The notes under the pieces were generated by a model. It was not told the DNA's origin. It was given only the letters and a program-made list of their open reading frames with translations, and did not search any database. Made by a program: the position numbers and the translations under genes. A DNA stretch of 64,000 nucleotides from Curtobacterium flaccumfaciens. GTDB lineage: Bacteria; Actinomycetota; Actinomycetes; Actinomycetales; Microbacteriaceae. Positions 1 to 10,189 of this stretch are shown here, one piece after another (the stretch's first letter is position 1; every line of letters begins with the position of its first letter). The stretch lies in contig CP121450.1 of assembly GCA_029689965.1 (NCBI GenBank), positions 3,472,001 to 3,536,000 of the forward strand, in the 5' to 3' direction.

Positions 1-1729
1 GTGGACCTCGGTGAGCGCGAACTCGTCGCGGACGCCGTCCCGCCGGTCCGACCGCTCGCCGAGATCGCCCCGGTCGAGGTCTGGACGAGCCCCTCCGGCG
101 CGACCCTGGTCGACTTCGGGGTGAACCTGGTCGGCTGGATCCGCGTGACCGCCTCGGGTCCCGCGGGAACCGTCCTGACCCTCACGCACGCCGAGGTCCT
201 CGAGCACGACGAGCTCGGCACCCGTCCCCTGCGCACCGCGAAGGCCACGGACCACTTCACCCTGAGCGGGGCACCGACGTCTTCGAACCGCGCTTCACGT
301 TCCACGGCTTCCGGTACGCCCAGGTCGCCGGATGGCCGGGCACCCTCGACGAGCTCCGCACCGCGCTCACGGCCGTGCAGGTCGGCTCCGACCTCACCCG
401 CACGGGCACCTTCGAGTCGAGCCACGAGCTGCTGAACACGTTCCACGGCAACGTCGTGCGGGGCATGCAGGGCAACTTCCTCAGCGTCCCGACCGACTGC
501 CCGCAGCGCGACGAGCGCCTCGGGTGGACAGGTGACATCGCGGCGTTCGCGCCGACGGCCTCGTACCTGTTCGACACCAGGACGTTCCTCGGCGACTGGC
601 TCCGCGACGTGTGGCTCGAGCAGCAGCATGCCGACGGGGTCATCCCGTTCGTGGTGCCGGACGTGTTGAAGTACTCCCCGCCGAGGACTTCGGCAAGCCC
701 GACGCCACCGCGATCTGGTCCGACGCCGGGGTGTGGGTGCCGTGGACGCTGTACCAGGCGTACGGCGACACGGCCGTCCTCGAGGAGCAGTTCGACTCGA
801 TGGCCGCCCACCTCCGCCGGATCCGCGACCACCTGTCGGCGCAGGACCTCTGGGACACCGTCTTCCAGTTCGGCGACTGGCTCGACCCGGACGCCCCGCC
901 GGAGGACCCGGCCGACGCGAAGGCCGACAAGGGCGTCGTCGCGACGATCTGCGCCTTCCGGTCCGCCACGATCGTGGCGGAGGCGGCCGACGTCCTGGGC
1001 GGCCACGAAGCGGAGGCGGCCGAGTTCCGGGAACTCGCATCGCGCCTCCAGGCCGGGTTCCGGGCCCACTACCTGCTGGAGGGTGGACGCATCCTGTCCG
1101 ACTCGACGACGGTGTACACGCTGGCGATCGTCTTCGGGATCCTCGACGCCGACGGCGAGCGGCAGGCGGGCGACCGCCTCGCCGAGCTGGCGGCCGCGTC
1201 CGGCTACCGGATCTCGACGGGCTTCGCCGGCACACCGTTCATCACGGACGCGCTGACGCAGACCGGACACCTCGAGGACGCGTACCGGCTGCTGCTGCAG
1301 ACCGAGTGCCCGTCGTGGCTGTACCCGGTGACCATGGGGGCGACGACGGTGTGGGAGCGCTGGGACTCGATGCTCCCGGACGGCACGATCAACCCGGGCG
1401 AGATGACCTCGTTCAACCACTACGCCCTGGGTGCGGTGGCGGACTGGATGCACCGCGTGGTGGGCGGCCTCGCGCCGCTGACCCCCGGGTACGAGTCGGT
1501 GCTCATCGCGCCGCAGCCCGGCGGCGGGCTGACGTGGGCGTCGACCTCGCTCGACACGGTGCACGGGCACGTCGCGGTGCGGTGGGAGCTCGTCGACGGG
1601 GAGCTGCTCGTCCGGGCGACGGTCCCGGAGGGCGTCTCCGCCGTGGTGCGCCTGCCGGGCGTGCCGGAGCAGCGCGTCGGCGGCGGGACGCACGAGTTCC
1701 GCGCGCCGGCCGCGGTGCCCGTCGCGTAG
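1..1729 (+). CDS. Alpha-L-rhamnosidase, GH78 (5' end outside window)
   Basis: Hydrolyses terminal alpha-L-rhamnose from pectin side chains, flavonoid glycosides or similar glycans. The visible part covers most of the protein: a beta-sandwich motif DFGVNLVGWIR, then FTFHGFRYAQV, the GH78 signature DCPQRDERLGWTGD (about 490-540) that carries the catalytic acid region, and the late motif VWERWDSML plus TSFNHYALGAV of the (alpha/alpha)6 barrel. It ends at TAG 1727-1729. Two apparent single-base losses break the frame, near 274 (CCGGAC read as CCGAC) and near 680 (CCGGAG read as CCGAG); conserved protein resumes at once in the next frame, so assembly error is more likely than a pseudogene. No signal peptide can be judged. 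It lies directly upstream of the rhamnose catabolic genes, which supports rhamnose release as its role. Confidence 0.9.
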
Positions 1730-1758
1730 CGGTGGCGAGCGGGGGTCTCGGCGTCCCG

Positions 1759-1820
1759 GGAACCAAGTTCCGGACACAGCACCACGAAAGATCGTGGTGT
1801 GGTGTCCGGAACCTGGTTCC
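1759..1820. repeat. Large imperfect inverted repeat (29-nt arms)
   Basis: Arms 1759-1787 and 1792-1820 pair with three mismatches around the loop AAGA. Each arm begins with a GGAACC/GGTTCC-type sequence and ends in CACCACGA. It lies 30 nt after the rhamnosidase stop. No T tract follows, so it may act as a bidirectional terminator or RNA stabiliser, or be a dispersed palindrome. Confidence 0.75.
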
Positions 1821-1883
1821 GCCAGCCGCTCACGAATGAGAACGACCCCGCGCTTGCGCGAAGTGCGCGCAGCACGTACCGTA

Positions 1884-1895
1884 TGAAACGATTCA
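1884..1895. promoter_or_regulatory. Putative LacI-type operator upstream of rhaI
   Basis: TGAAACGATTCA is a near-palindrome around a central CG, the usual form of LacI-family operators, 22 nt before the rhaI start. Similar boxes precede other sugar genes in this window. The cognate regulator is not identified. Confidence 0.4.
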
Positions 1896-1917
1896 ATCGA
1901 CCACGAGGAAGTGCACG

Positions 1918-3086
1918 ATGACATCAACCCCGAGCTTCGCCGGGATCGCCGGCCAGCTGGCGGCGCAGCAGATCGAGCTGCCGAGCTGGGCCTTCGGCAA
2001 CTCCGGCACCCGCTTCAAGGTGTTCGGCACGCCCGGCACCCCGCGCGACCCCTACGAGAAGATCGCCGACGCCGCCCAGGTGCACCGGTACACGGGGCTC
2101 GCCCGACCGTGGCGCTGCACATCCCGTGGGACCTCGTGGACGACTTCGCCGACCTGAAGCGCCACGCCGAGGAGCACGGGTCCGCCTCGGCACGATCAAC
2201 TCGAACACGTTCCAGGACGACGACTACAAGTTCGGCGCGCTCACCCACACCGACGCGGGCATCCGGCAGAAGGCGATCGACCACCACCTCCGCTGCATCG
2301 ACGTGATGGACGCCACGGGCAGCCGTGACCTGAAGATCTGGCTCGCCGAGGGATCGAACTACCCGGCCAGGCCGACATGCGCGAACGCCAGGACCGCCTG
2401 CACGAGAGCCTCAGCACGATCTACGACCGTCTCGGCCCCGACCAGCGCCTGGTGCTCGAGTACAAGTTCTTCGAGCCGGCGTTCTACCACACGGACGTCC
2501 CGGACTGGGGCACGAGCTACGTGCAGACCGCGGCGCTCGGCGACAAGGCGATGGTCTGCCTCGACACCGGCCACCACGCCCCAGGCACGAACATCGAGTT
2601 CATCGTCATGCAGCTGCTCCGGCTCGGGAAGCTCGGCTCCTTCGACTTCAACTCGCGCTTCTACGCGGACGACGACCTCATCGTCGGTGCGGCGGACCCC
2701 TTCCAGCTGTTCCGCATCCTGGTCGAGGTCATCCGCGGCGGCGGGTACGACAACCCCGACGTCGCGTTCATGCTCGACCAGTGCCACAACATCGAGGACA
2801 AGATCCCGGGCAGATCCGCTCGGTGCTCAACGTGCAGGAGATGACGGCCCGGGCGCTGCTCCTCGACCGCGTCGCGCTGACCGCCGCGCAGGAGGCGCAC
2901 GACGTCCTCGGCGCCAACGAGGTCTTCATGGACGCGTACCAGACCGACGTCCGGAAGGACCTCGCCGACTGGCGCGAGTCCCACGGCCTGCCGGCGAACC
3001 CGATGCGCGCCTACCTCGACTCCGGCTACCAGCGGCAGATCGCCGAGGAGCGCGTCGGTGGCGTCCAGGCCGGCTGGGGCGCGTAG
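1918..3086 (+). CDS. rhaI: L-rhamnose isomerase (RhaI type)
   Basis: Converts L-rhamnose to L-rhamnulose, the first cytoplasmic step of rhamnose catabolism. The rebuilt protein is about 390 residues, normal for the Pseudomonas stutzeri-type isomerase. Conserved stretches include INSNTFQDDDYKFG, LEYKFFEPAFYHTD, CLDTGHHAPGTNIE and the metal-site region SFDFNSRFYADDDL. The start ATG 1918 has GAGGAAG 9 nt upstream; the stop is TAG 3084-3086. Four apparent single-base losses in G/C runs (near 2106, 2180, 2370 and 2812) break the frame, each followed by conserved sequence. The next gene follows after a 17-bp tandem repeat. Confidence 0.9.
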
Positions 3087-3090
3087 ACAG

Positions 3091-3141
3091 ATGAGCCGCG
3101 GAGACAGATGAGCCGCATAGACAGATGAGCCGCGTAGACAG
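3091..3141 (+). repeat. 17-bp tandem repeat forming three chained mini-ORFs
   Basis: Three units start at 3091, 3108 and 3125 with consensus ATGAGCCGCrkAGACAG. Each unit reads ATG AGC CGC xxx GAC AGA TGA, and its TGA overlaps the next ATG as ATGA. Because 21 nt minus a 4-nt overlap equals 17, successive mini-ORFs lie in frames 1, 3 and 2, and the last hands over to the aldolase ATG at 3142. The predicted peptides are MSRGDR, MSRIDR and MSRVDR. A partial unit before 3091 contains the rhaI stop. Confidence 0.8.
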
Positions 3142-5222
3142 ATGAGCACAGGACTGGAGGCACGGGTGGACCCCGCAACGCAGGTGACCGCAGAACAGGT
3201 GGTCGCGGACCTCATCGCGCGCTCGAACGCGCTCGGCTCGGATCCACGGATCACGAACTACGCCGGCGGCAACACCTCGGCGAAGGGCACCGACACCGAC
3301 CCGGTCACGGGCGAGCCGGTGGAGCTGCTGTGGGTGAAGGGCTCCGGGGGCGACCTCGGCACCCTCACACCGGCGGGCCTCGCGGTCCTGCGCGTCGACC
3401 GGGTCCGCGCACTCCAGGACGTCTACCCCGGCGTGGAGCGCGAGGACGAGATGGTCGCGGCGTTCGACCACACGCTGTTCGGTCGCGGTGGAGCAGCGCC
3501 CTCCATCGACACGGCGATGCACGCGCTCGTGGACGCCGAACACGTGGACCACCTGCACCCGGACGCCGGCATCGCGATCGCCACAGCCGCGGACGGCCCG
3601 GCACTGACGTCCACGATCTTCGGCGACAAGGTCGTGTGGGTCCCCTGGCGTCGCCCGGGGTTCCAGCTCGGCCTCGACATCGCCGCGATCAAGCGGGACA
3701 ACCCGCAGGCGATCGGCACGATCCTCGGCGGGCACGGCATCACCGCGTGGGGCTCCTCGTCCGGAGAAGCCGAAGCGAACTCGCGCTGGATCATCGACAC
3801 CGCGGAGCAGTACATCGCAGCCAACGGGAGGGATCAGCCGTTCGGGCCGGTCCGCCCCGGGTTCGAAGCACTGCCGATCGACGAACGCCACGCGCGCGCC
3901 GCCGCCCTCGCGCCGACGATCCGGGGCATCGCCGGGCACGACAAGCCCGTGGTGGGGCACTTCACCGACTCCGACGTCGTGCTCGACTTCCTGGCGAGCG
4001 CCCGCGCAGAGGAGCTCGCCGCCCTCGGCACGAGCTGCCCGGACCACTTCCTGCGGACGAAGGTGAAGCCGCTCATCCTCGACCTGCCCGCGACGGCTTC
4101 GGCCGAGGAGCAGACCGAACGCCTCACGGCCCTGCACGAGGAGTACCGCGCGGACTACCAGGCGTACTACGACCGGCACGCGACGCCGGAGTCCCCGCCA
4201 TCCGCGGCGCCGACCCGCTCATCGTGCTCGTCCCCGGTGTCGGGATGTTCTCGTACGGCAAGGACGCCCAGACCGCCCGGGTCGCCGGCGAGTTCTACGT
4301 CAACGCCATCAACGTCATGCGCGGCGCGGAGTCCCTCAGCACGTACGCCCCCATCGACGAGGCCGAGAAGTTCCGCATCGAGTACTGGGCACTGGAGGAG
4401 GCGAAGCTTCAGCGGATGCCCGCGCCGAAGAAGCTTGCCACGCGCATCGCCCTGGTGACCGGTGCCGCGAGCGGCATCGGCAAGGCCATCGCGAAACGCC
4501 TGGCGGCCGAGGGCGCCGCAGTCGTCATCGCGGACCTCGACGTCGACAAGGCCTCCGCTGCGGCAGCCGAGATCGGCGGACCGGACCAGGCCATCGGCGT
4601 CGCGGCGAACGTGACGGACGCCAGCGCGATCGACGAGGCGATCCAGCAGACGCTGCTGCACTTCGGCGGCCTCGACCTCGTCGTGAACAACGCCGGTCTG
4701 AGCCTGAGCAAGAGCCTGCTCGAGACCACCGAGCGGGACTGGGACCTGCAGCACGACGTCATGGCGAAGGGCTCGTTCCTGGTGTCCAAGGCAGCGGCGA
4801 AGGTCCTCGTCGAGCAGGGCCTCGGCGGCGACATCGTGTACATCTCGTCGAAGAACTCGGTGTTCGCCGGCCCGAACAACATCGCCTACTCGGCGACCAA
4901 GGCCGACCAGGCGCACCAGGTCCGCCTGCTCGCCGCCGAGCTCGGCGAGCACGGCATCCGCGTCAACGGCATCAACCCCGACGGCGTCGTCCGCGGCTCG
5001 GGCATCTTCGCCTCCGGCTGGGGCGCGAACCGTGCGAAGACGTACGGCATCGACGAGCAGGACCTCGGCGCGTTCTACGCCCAGCGCACCATCCTCAAGC
5101 GCGAGGTCGTGCCCGAGAACGTCGCCAACGCCGTGTACGCGATCTGCACCGACGACTTCTCGCACACCACCGGGCTGCACGTGCCGGTGGACGCGGGCGT
5201 CGCGGCAGCGTTCCTGCGCTGA
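3142..5222 (+). CDS. rhaEW: Bifunctional rhamnulose-1-phosphate aldolase / lactaldehyde dehydrogenase
   Basis: The N-terminal class II aldolase half (about residues 15-410) splits L-rhamnulose-1-phosphate into DHAP and L-lactaldehyde; DHLHPDAGIA supplies metal-binding histidines. The C-terminal SDR half (about 430-690) has the NAD site VTGAASGIG, VVNNAG and the active-site region YSATKA, and should oxidise lactaldehyde to L-lactate. This two-domain form is known from bacilli and actinobacteria. A single C loss near 4197 breaks the frame at the end of the aldolase half. ATG 3142 is joined to the mini-ORF chain; GTG 3166, with GGAGG 5 nt upstream, has a better ribosome site and may be the main start. 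The stop is TGA 5220-5222. Confidence 0.88.
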
Positions 5223-5254
5223 TGAACGACAGGCTGATGAACGACAGGAGGTAG
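5222..5254 (+). other. Mini-ORF MNDRLMNDRR bridging aldolase and kinase
   Basis: ATG 5222 overlaps the aldolase stop (TGATG). Ten codons, built on a 15-bp direct repeat (CTGATGAACGACAGG), end at TAG 5252-5254, just past the AGGAGGT ribosome site (5246-5252) of rhaB, whose GTG is at 5259. The geometry suggests ribosome hand-over between the two genes. No expression evidence exists here. Confidence 0.5.
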
Positions 5255-5258
5255 CGAC

Positions 5259-6737
5259 GTGACGAACAGCGGCAGCGTCGCCGCCGTCGACCTCGGAGCG
5301 ACCAGCGGCCGGGTGATCCTCGGCCACGTCGACGCCGACGACATCCGGATGGAGCACGTCGCCCGGTTCCCGAACGGCCCGGTGACCCTCCACGAGAGCG
5401 ACCGCGAGGCGCTGCACTGGGACGTCGTCGAACTGTACCGGCAGGTCACGGTGGGCCTCCGCGACGCCTTCGGCCACCACGTGGAGATCGCGAGCATCGG
5501 CATCGACTCGTGGGCGGTCGACTACGGCCTGCTCCGCGACGGGCGCCTGCTCGGCCTGCCGTACCACTACCGCGACGAGCGGCACGAGCACGGCGTCGCT
5601 CCGGTGCACGAGCGGGTGTCGGCAGCCGAGCTGTACGCCCGGAACGGTCTGCAGCACCTGCCCTTCAACACGGTGTTCCAGTTCGCCGCCGACCCGTCGG
5701 TGCAGCTCGCCCAGCGGGCCCTGCTCATCCCGGACCTGCTCGGGTACTGGCTCACCGGCGTCGAGGCGGCCGAGCGCACGAACGCGTCGACCACCGGGCT
5801 GTTGGACGCGACCACCCGCGGCTGGGACCCGACGTTGCGGGCTGCCGCGCGCCTCCCGTCCGGACTCCTGCCCACCCTGCGCGACCCGGGCGACCGTCTC
5901 GGTCCGCTGCTGCCGTCCGTGGCCGGCGCCGTCGGCGGCGACGCGCCCGTCACCCTGGTGGGCTCGCACGACACGGCGTCCGCCGTCGTCGCGGTCCCCG
6001 CGACGGAACCGGACTTCGCGTACGTCTCGTCCGGAACGTGGTCGCTCGTCGGCGTCGAGCTCGACGCGCCCGTCCTGTCGGACGCGGCGCGCGAGGCGAA
6101 CTGCACGAACGAAGGCGGTGTCGACGGCCGCGTCCGGTTCCTCAAGAACGTGTCCGGACTGTGGTTGCTCTCCGAGAGCGTCCGGACCTGGGAGCGCGGT
6201 GGCGAGACCATCGACCTGGAGGCACTGCTCGCCTCCGCCGCGGCCGTCACCGCTCCGGTCCCCGTCTTCGACGTCGCCGACGACGCGTTCACTCCTCCGG
6301 GCGACATGCCCGCCCGGATCGCTGCGTGGTGCGTCGCGCACGGGCTGTCCGCTCCCTCGTCACGGGCCGAGTTCGTCCGTTCGATCCTCGAATCCCTCGC
6401 CACCGCCTACGCGAGCACGCTCGAGACGATCGTCGCGATCACGGGGAAGGACATCCGACAAGTGCACGTCGTCGGCGGCGGCTCCCAGAACCGCCTGTTG
6501 TGCCAGCTCACCGCCGACCGCACCGGGCTGCCCGTGCTGGCCGGCCCGGTCGAGGCCACGGCGCTCGGGAACGTCCTCGTGCAAGCGCGCGCCACCGGGC
6601 TCGCCGGACTCGGCGGAGCGTCGCTCGAGGCGCTCCGCAGCATGGTCGCCCGGACGGTCGAACCCGAGCGGTACACGCCGACCGGAACCGGGAGCACTGC
6701 CATTCGACCAACCACGAGACATAGGATGTCTGCATGA
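5259..6737 (+). CDS. rhaB: Rhamnulokinase (FGGY family)
   Basis: Phosphorylates L-rhamnulose to rhamnulose-1-phosphate with ATP. The 492-residue protein is intact, with the N-terminal phosphate-binding motif [12 protein letters not shown], the hinge motif [17 protein letters not shown], and the C-terminal ATP-site segment [18 protein letters not shown]. Start GTG 5259 follows AGGAGGT at a 6-nt gap. Its stop overlaps the ATG of the next gene (ATGA at 6734-6737), so translation is probably coupled. Position between the aldolase and lactate dehydrogenase fixes the substrate as rhamnulose rather than another ketose. Confidence 0.93.
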   Translation: MTNSGSVAAVDLGATSGRVILGHVDADDIRMEHVARFPNGPVTLHESDREALHWDVVELYRQVTVGLRDAFGHHVEIASIGIDSWAVDYGLLRDGRLLGLPYHYRDERHEHGVAPVHERVSAAELYARNGLQHLPFNTVFQFAADPSVQLAQRALLIPDLLGYWLTGVEAAERTNASTTGLLDATTRGWDPTLRAAARLPSGLLPTLRDPGDRLGPLLPSVAGAVGGDAPVTLVGSHDTASAVVAVPATEPDFAYVSSGTWSLVGVELDAPVLSDAAREANCTNEGGVDGRVRFLKNVSGLWLLSESVRTWERGGETIDLEALLASAAAVTAPVPVFDVADDAFTPPGDMPARIAAWCVAHGLSAPSSRAEFVRSILESLATAYASTLETIVAITGKDIRQVHVVGGGSQNRLLCQLTADRTGLPVLAGPVEATALGNVLVQARATGLAGLGGASLEALRSMVARTVEPERYTPTGTGSTAIRPTTRHRMSA

Positions 6738-8058
6738 CCTCGACCGACGACCAGCACCGCGTCGACCCCGCTTCCGGAGCGCCGTCCCCGACCCCCGGAG
6801 CGGCGTCGAGTGCACGCGCCCGGGTCAAGCGGCAGCTGCCGACGATGCACGACCTCGCCCCGCTGCTGCAATTCAGGAAGCCCGACCTGAACGCCCGACG
6901 CCGACGCCTGGAATCGGCACTGACGATCTGGGACCTCCGCCGCATCGCCGCGCGCCGGACTCCGAAGGCGGCGTTCGACTACACCGAGGGGGCCGCCGAG
7001 GCCGAGATCTCCCTCGCCAGGGCGCGGCAGGCGTTCGAGGACATCGAGTTCACGCCCGCGATCCTCCGCGACGTGTCGCGTGTGTCGACGTCGCGCGAGG
7101 TGCTCGGCGCTCCCGTCGCGTACCCGTTCGGCATCGCACCGACCGGGTTCACCCGCATGATGCAGACCGAGGGCGAGCGAGCCGGGGCCCGGGCGGCCGG
7201 ACGCGCGGGCATCCCGTTCTCGCTGTCCACGATGGGCACCACCGCGATCGAGGACGTCCGCGACGCCAACCCGCACGGACGCAACTGGTTCCAGCTGTAC
7301 ATGTGGAAGGACCGCGAGAAGTCGATGGCGCTCGTGTCCCGTGCCGAGCAGGCCGGGTTCGACACGCTGCTCGTCACCGTGGACGTCCCCGTCGCCGGCG
7401 CTCGGCTGCGGGACAAGCGGAACGGGTTCTCGATCCCGCCGCAGCTCGGCGCGAAGACCATCGTCAACGCGATCCCACGGCCGTGGTGGTGGTTCGACTT
7501 CCTCACCACCGAGCCCCTGGCGTTCGCCTCGCTCGACCGCTGGTCCGGCACCGTCGGGGAGCTCCTCGACCACATGTTCGACCCCACCGTCACGTACGAG
7601 GACCTCGAGTGGATCCGCGACCAGTGGAAGGGCAAGGTCGTCGTCAAGGGCGTGCAGTCCCTGGCGGACGCCAAGCGGCTCGCTTCGATGGGCGTCGACG
7701 GCATCACGCTGTCGAACCACGGCGGCCGGCAGCTCGACCGTGCTCCCGTCCCGTTCCACCTGCTGCCCTCCGTGGTGAAGGAGGTCGGCAAGGACACCGA
7801 GGTGCACCTCGACACGGGCATCATGTCCGGTGCCGATATCGTCGCCGCGGTCGCCCTCGGCGCGACGTTCACGATGGTCGGCCGCGCCTACCTGTACGGC
7901 CTGATGGCGGGGGCGAGGCCGGCGTCGACCGGATGATCCAGATCCTCTCCGAGCAGATCGAGCGCACCATGCGACTGCTCGGGGTCGCGTCGCTCGACGA
8001 GCTCGAGCCGGGGCACGTGACACAGCTCCAGCGGCTGACCCCCATCGCGCGCCCCTGA
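6734..8058 (+). CDS. lldD: FMN-dependent L-lactate dehydrogenase
   Basis: Oxidises L-lactate to pyruvate through FMN, passing electrons to the respiratory chain. About 441 residues. Family features: [14 protein letters not shown] near the N terminus, [13 protein letters not shown], the FMN-site segment [14 protein letters not shown], and the catalytic His/Arg motif [15 protein letters not shown]-run loss near 7915 shifts the frame before the last 45 residues ([21 protein letters not shown]), a normal family C terminus. The ATGA overlap with rhaB makes it the last rhamnose gene and gives a clear job: burning the lactate formed from lactaldehyde by the upstream dehydrogenase domain. Confidence 0.92.
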
Positions 8059-8077
8059 CGCCCCACATGCGTTCAGC

Positions 8078-8150
8078 CCGAGTCTCGGCCTGAGCGACAG
8101 GTCTCGCGGTCGTCGGCCCGAGAAGCTGTCGCTCAACCCGAGTCTCGGCG
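8078..8150. repeat. Dispersed palindrome, CCGAGTCTCGG family
   Basis: Contains TGAGCGACAG (8091-8100) and its complement CTGTCGCTCA (8126-8135), flanked by two copies of the self-complementary CCGAGTCTCGG. It starts 20 nt after lldD and could fold as a terminator-like hairpin. Related copies occur at 31380-31450 (opposite strand, inside a gene) and 59330-59391. Confidence 0.75.
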
Positions 8151-8301
8151 AGGCCTGGGTGGACATGGACCCCCGAACGGGGCACAGATGATGCATGATG
8201 TTCGGGGCCCCGTCACCGAAATCCGCGGATCGCGCCGTGGAGTGGGCCCCTTCCATGCCCGAGCCCCACCCGAGGAGCCCGACATCTCTGCTTCGAAGCA
8301 C

Positions 8302-9294
8302 GTGCATGCCCGAGCGCAGCACGCATCCACGACGAACCGTTCTACCCGCAACCGCCGCAGCCGCATCGTCCTGGCGGCAGCGGCCGCCAGCGCCCTCCTG
8401 ATCGGCGTCCCGACCGCGGCCTCCGCCCACGGCTGGTGGGGCGGACGCGGCCACCATGCGCCGCCGAGCGCCCCGGTCTCGCCGACCCCGACCGACGAGG
8501 CGACGCCCTCCGACGAGGCGACGCCCTCCGCCCAAGCGACCTCGACCGACGAGCCCACGCCGACCGAGACGCCGTCCGCCGACTCCGCCTCGATCGAGGA
8601 GTCAGCGCCCACCGACGCACCGAAACCTGCCGACGCACCGAAACCTGCCGACGAGACCTCGCAGTCCGACCTGATCGCGCTCGCGCCCGACACGTCGTTC
8701 GTCGAGAACTTCGACCTCCCGGCCGCGACCGGTCTGGTCAGCCGCCTCTACCCGCAGGCATGGCAGCCGTACCCGGACGGCACGTCCGGCATCTACGAGC
8801 CGAGCAAGACCGTCTCCGTCCACGACGGCGTCATGGACGTGCAGCTCGGCGGAGCGGGCACGGCCGGCACCTTCGGGTCGCGCTCCGGCGCCTACGACCA
8901 CGTCGGCGGGACGTTCTCCGTCCGTGCGAAGGCGACCGGCGGCGACGGCAACGGTGCAGCGTTCATGCTGTGGCCGAGCTCCGACAAGTGGTCCGACGGT
9001 GAGATCGACTTCCCCGAGGGCAACTTCGACGAGAGCCCGTCGGCGTTCCATCACTCGATGACCCCCGGCACGAGGCCGATCGCGTCCAGCTCGGCACCGG
9101 AGTCTCGTGGCGTGACTGGCACACCTACACGATCGACTGGGACCCGGGAAGTCGGTCACGTACGAGGTCGACGGCAAGGTCATCGGCACCGTCACCCACG
9201 ACGTCCCGACGACCGCGCACCGGTTCATGTTCCAGACCGGCAACTGGGCGAGTCCGGCAACCTCCTCATCGACTGGGTCGCGACGACCGAGTAG
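8302..9294 (+). CDS. Secreted GH16-family glycoside hydrolase
   Basis: Likely endo-beta-glucanase or galactanase acting outside the cell. The N terminus has an Arg-rich stretch (TRNRRSRI), a hydrophobic core and an AxA-type cleavage site (AASAHG). A Pro/Thr/Ser/Glu-rich linker of about 90 residues follows. The catalytic domain holds the GH16 motif EIDFPE (pattern E-x-D-x-x-E) within WSDGEIDFPEG, then FHHSM, and ends FQTGNWGESGNLLIDWV. Three single-base losses near 9072, 9149 and 9246 break the C-terminal half. The start is uncertain: GTG 8302 leaves a normal signal peptide, while ATG 8188 would add 38 residues. Exact substrate cannot be told. Confidence 0.75.
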   Translation: MHARAQHASTTNRSTRNRRSRIVLAAAAASALLIGVPTAASAHGWWGGRGHHAPPSAPVSPTPTDEATPSDEATPSAQATSTDEPTPTETPSADSASIEESAPTDAPKPADAPKPADETSQSDLIALAPDTSFVENFDLPAATGLVSRLYPQAWQPYPDGTSGIYEPSKTVSVHDGVMDVQLGGAGTAGTFGSRSGAYDHVGGTFSVRAKATGGDGNGAAFMLWPSSDKWSDGEIDFPEGNFDESPSAFHHSMTPGTRPIASSSAPESRGVTGTPTRSTGTREVGHVRGRRQGHRHRHPRRPDDRAPVHVPDRQLGESGNLLIDWVATTE

Positions 9295-9329
9295 CGGGCG
9301 CGACCAGTCCGGCGTGACGCGCGATCCGG

Positions 9330-9545
9330 TCAGCGACCTGCGGAAGTACGACGCCGCACGACCAGGGTGCCGTTCCCCTCGATGGGGAAGAACTCGGCGC
9401 TGGCGACGAGTCCCGCCGCGACACCGATCGCGGCGAACGTGGTCGTGCGGTCGGTGCGGCCGTTCACGTCGGTGACGTACCCGGGCCTCCGGGCGTACGG
9501 GTCGTGCTCCTGCTCGGCGGCCGCGTCCGGTCGATCATCCCCCAC
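9330..9545 (-). CDS. Small hypothetical protein (71 aa)
   Basis: Not recognised. An acidic N terminus (GDDRPDAAAEQEHDPYARRPG) precedes a mostly hydrophobic stretch (TTTFAAIGVAAGLVASAEFF) and a basic end. Third positions are strongly GC, as in neighbouring real genes, and it fills an otherwise empty gap. It has no strong ribosome site. It could be a spurious frame. Confidence 0.4.
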   Translation of the reverse strand: MGDDRPDAAAEQEHDPYARRPGYVTDVNGRTDRTTTFAAIGVAAGLVASAEFFPIEGNGTLVVRRRTSAGR

Positions 9546-9628
9546 GCAGCCAGCCTGCGCGGGCCGTCGGTGTCACGGCGCAACGGAATCGTGATCCGCT
9601 GACCGGTTCCGCCGTGGTGGAATGGCGC

Positions 9629-10065
9629 ATGCGCTGGGGACGGAGTCGGGCGGTGCTGGGGGCGGCGTTGATCGTGCTCGTCGCGTTGGCAACCTCCGGG
9701 TGCATCGTGCAGGAAGGGGCGTCCGCCTCCTGCGCCGGGACGACCATCGAACTCGGCGACTCGGACCTCCGTCCCGGTGGGCAGGTCGATCTGCAGGCCG
9801 ACTGGCTCTACCGGACGTGCGAGGACACCGGTGGCACCTTCCGAGCATCCGAGGACGTCACGGTCACCATCACCCCGGAGTCCACGGGTCGTGCCGTGCT
9901 GCTCGGGCGACCCTCACCAAAGGGCCCGGACCTCACGGTCGCCGGCCGGTTCGACCTGCCCGAGGACCTGCCCGTCGGCGCCGCCGTCCTCGGGGTGCAC
10001 GGTCACGACGGGGACGGTTCGGGGCGGACCTCGACGTGACGATCAGCGCGGTCGGGTCCGGGTGA
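9629..10065 (+). CDS. Putative lipoprotein, unknown function
   Basis: The N terminus MRWGRSR, a hydrophobic core and the lipobox ATSGC mark a lipoprotein attached to the outer membrane face. The rest (about 120 residues) is a probable beta-sandwich with CAGTTIELGDSDLRPGGQV and VTVTITPES, and no recognisable catalytic motif. A single G loss near 10022 shifts the frame; the corrected C terminus reads GADLDVTISAVGSG and stops at TGA 10063-10065. ATG 9629 is preferred over GTG 9614 because it gives a compact signal sequence. Confidence 0.65.
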
Positions 10066-10189
10066 TCGAGTAGCGCCAGAGCGGGTGCCGTCCTCGCGCC
10101 TGATGGAACCGCTCGCAGGACCAGGTCGTGGACGTGCGTGCTGTGGTCCAGCGACCGGCCATGGAACCAGTCTGCCCCTGGAAGGCACG

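Noticed and set aside
257..1927. Long minus-strand open frame opposite the rhamnosidase gene
   Set aside because: Arg/Gly/Val-rich antisense reading of a GC-saturated gene; the plus strand holds clear GH78 motifs.
4167..6341. Very long minus-strand frame over the aldolase and kinase genes
   Set aside because: Antisense shadow; both plus-strand genes have full catalytic motifs.
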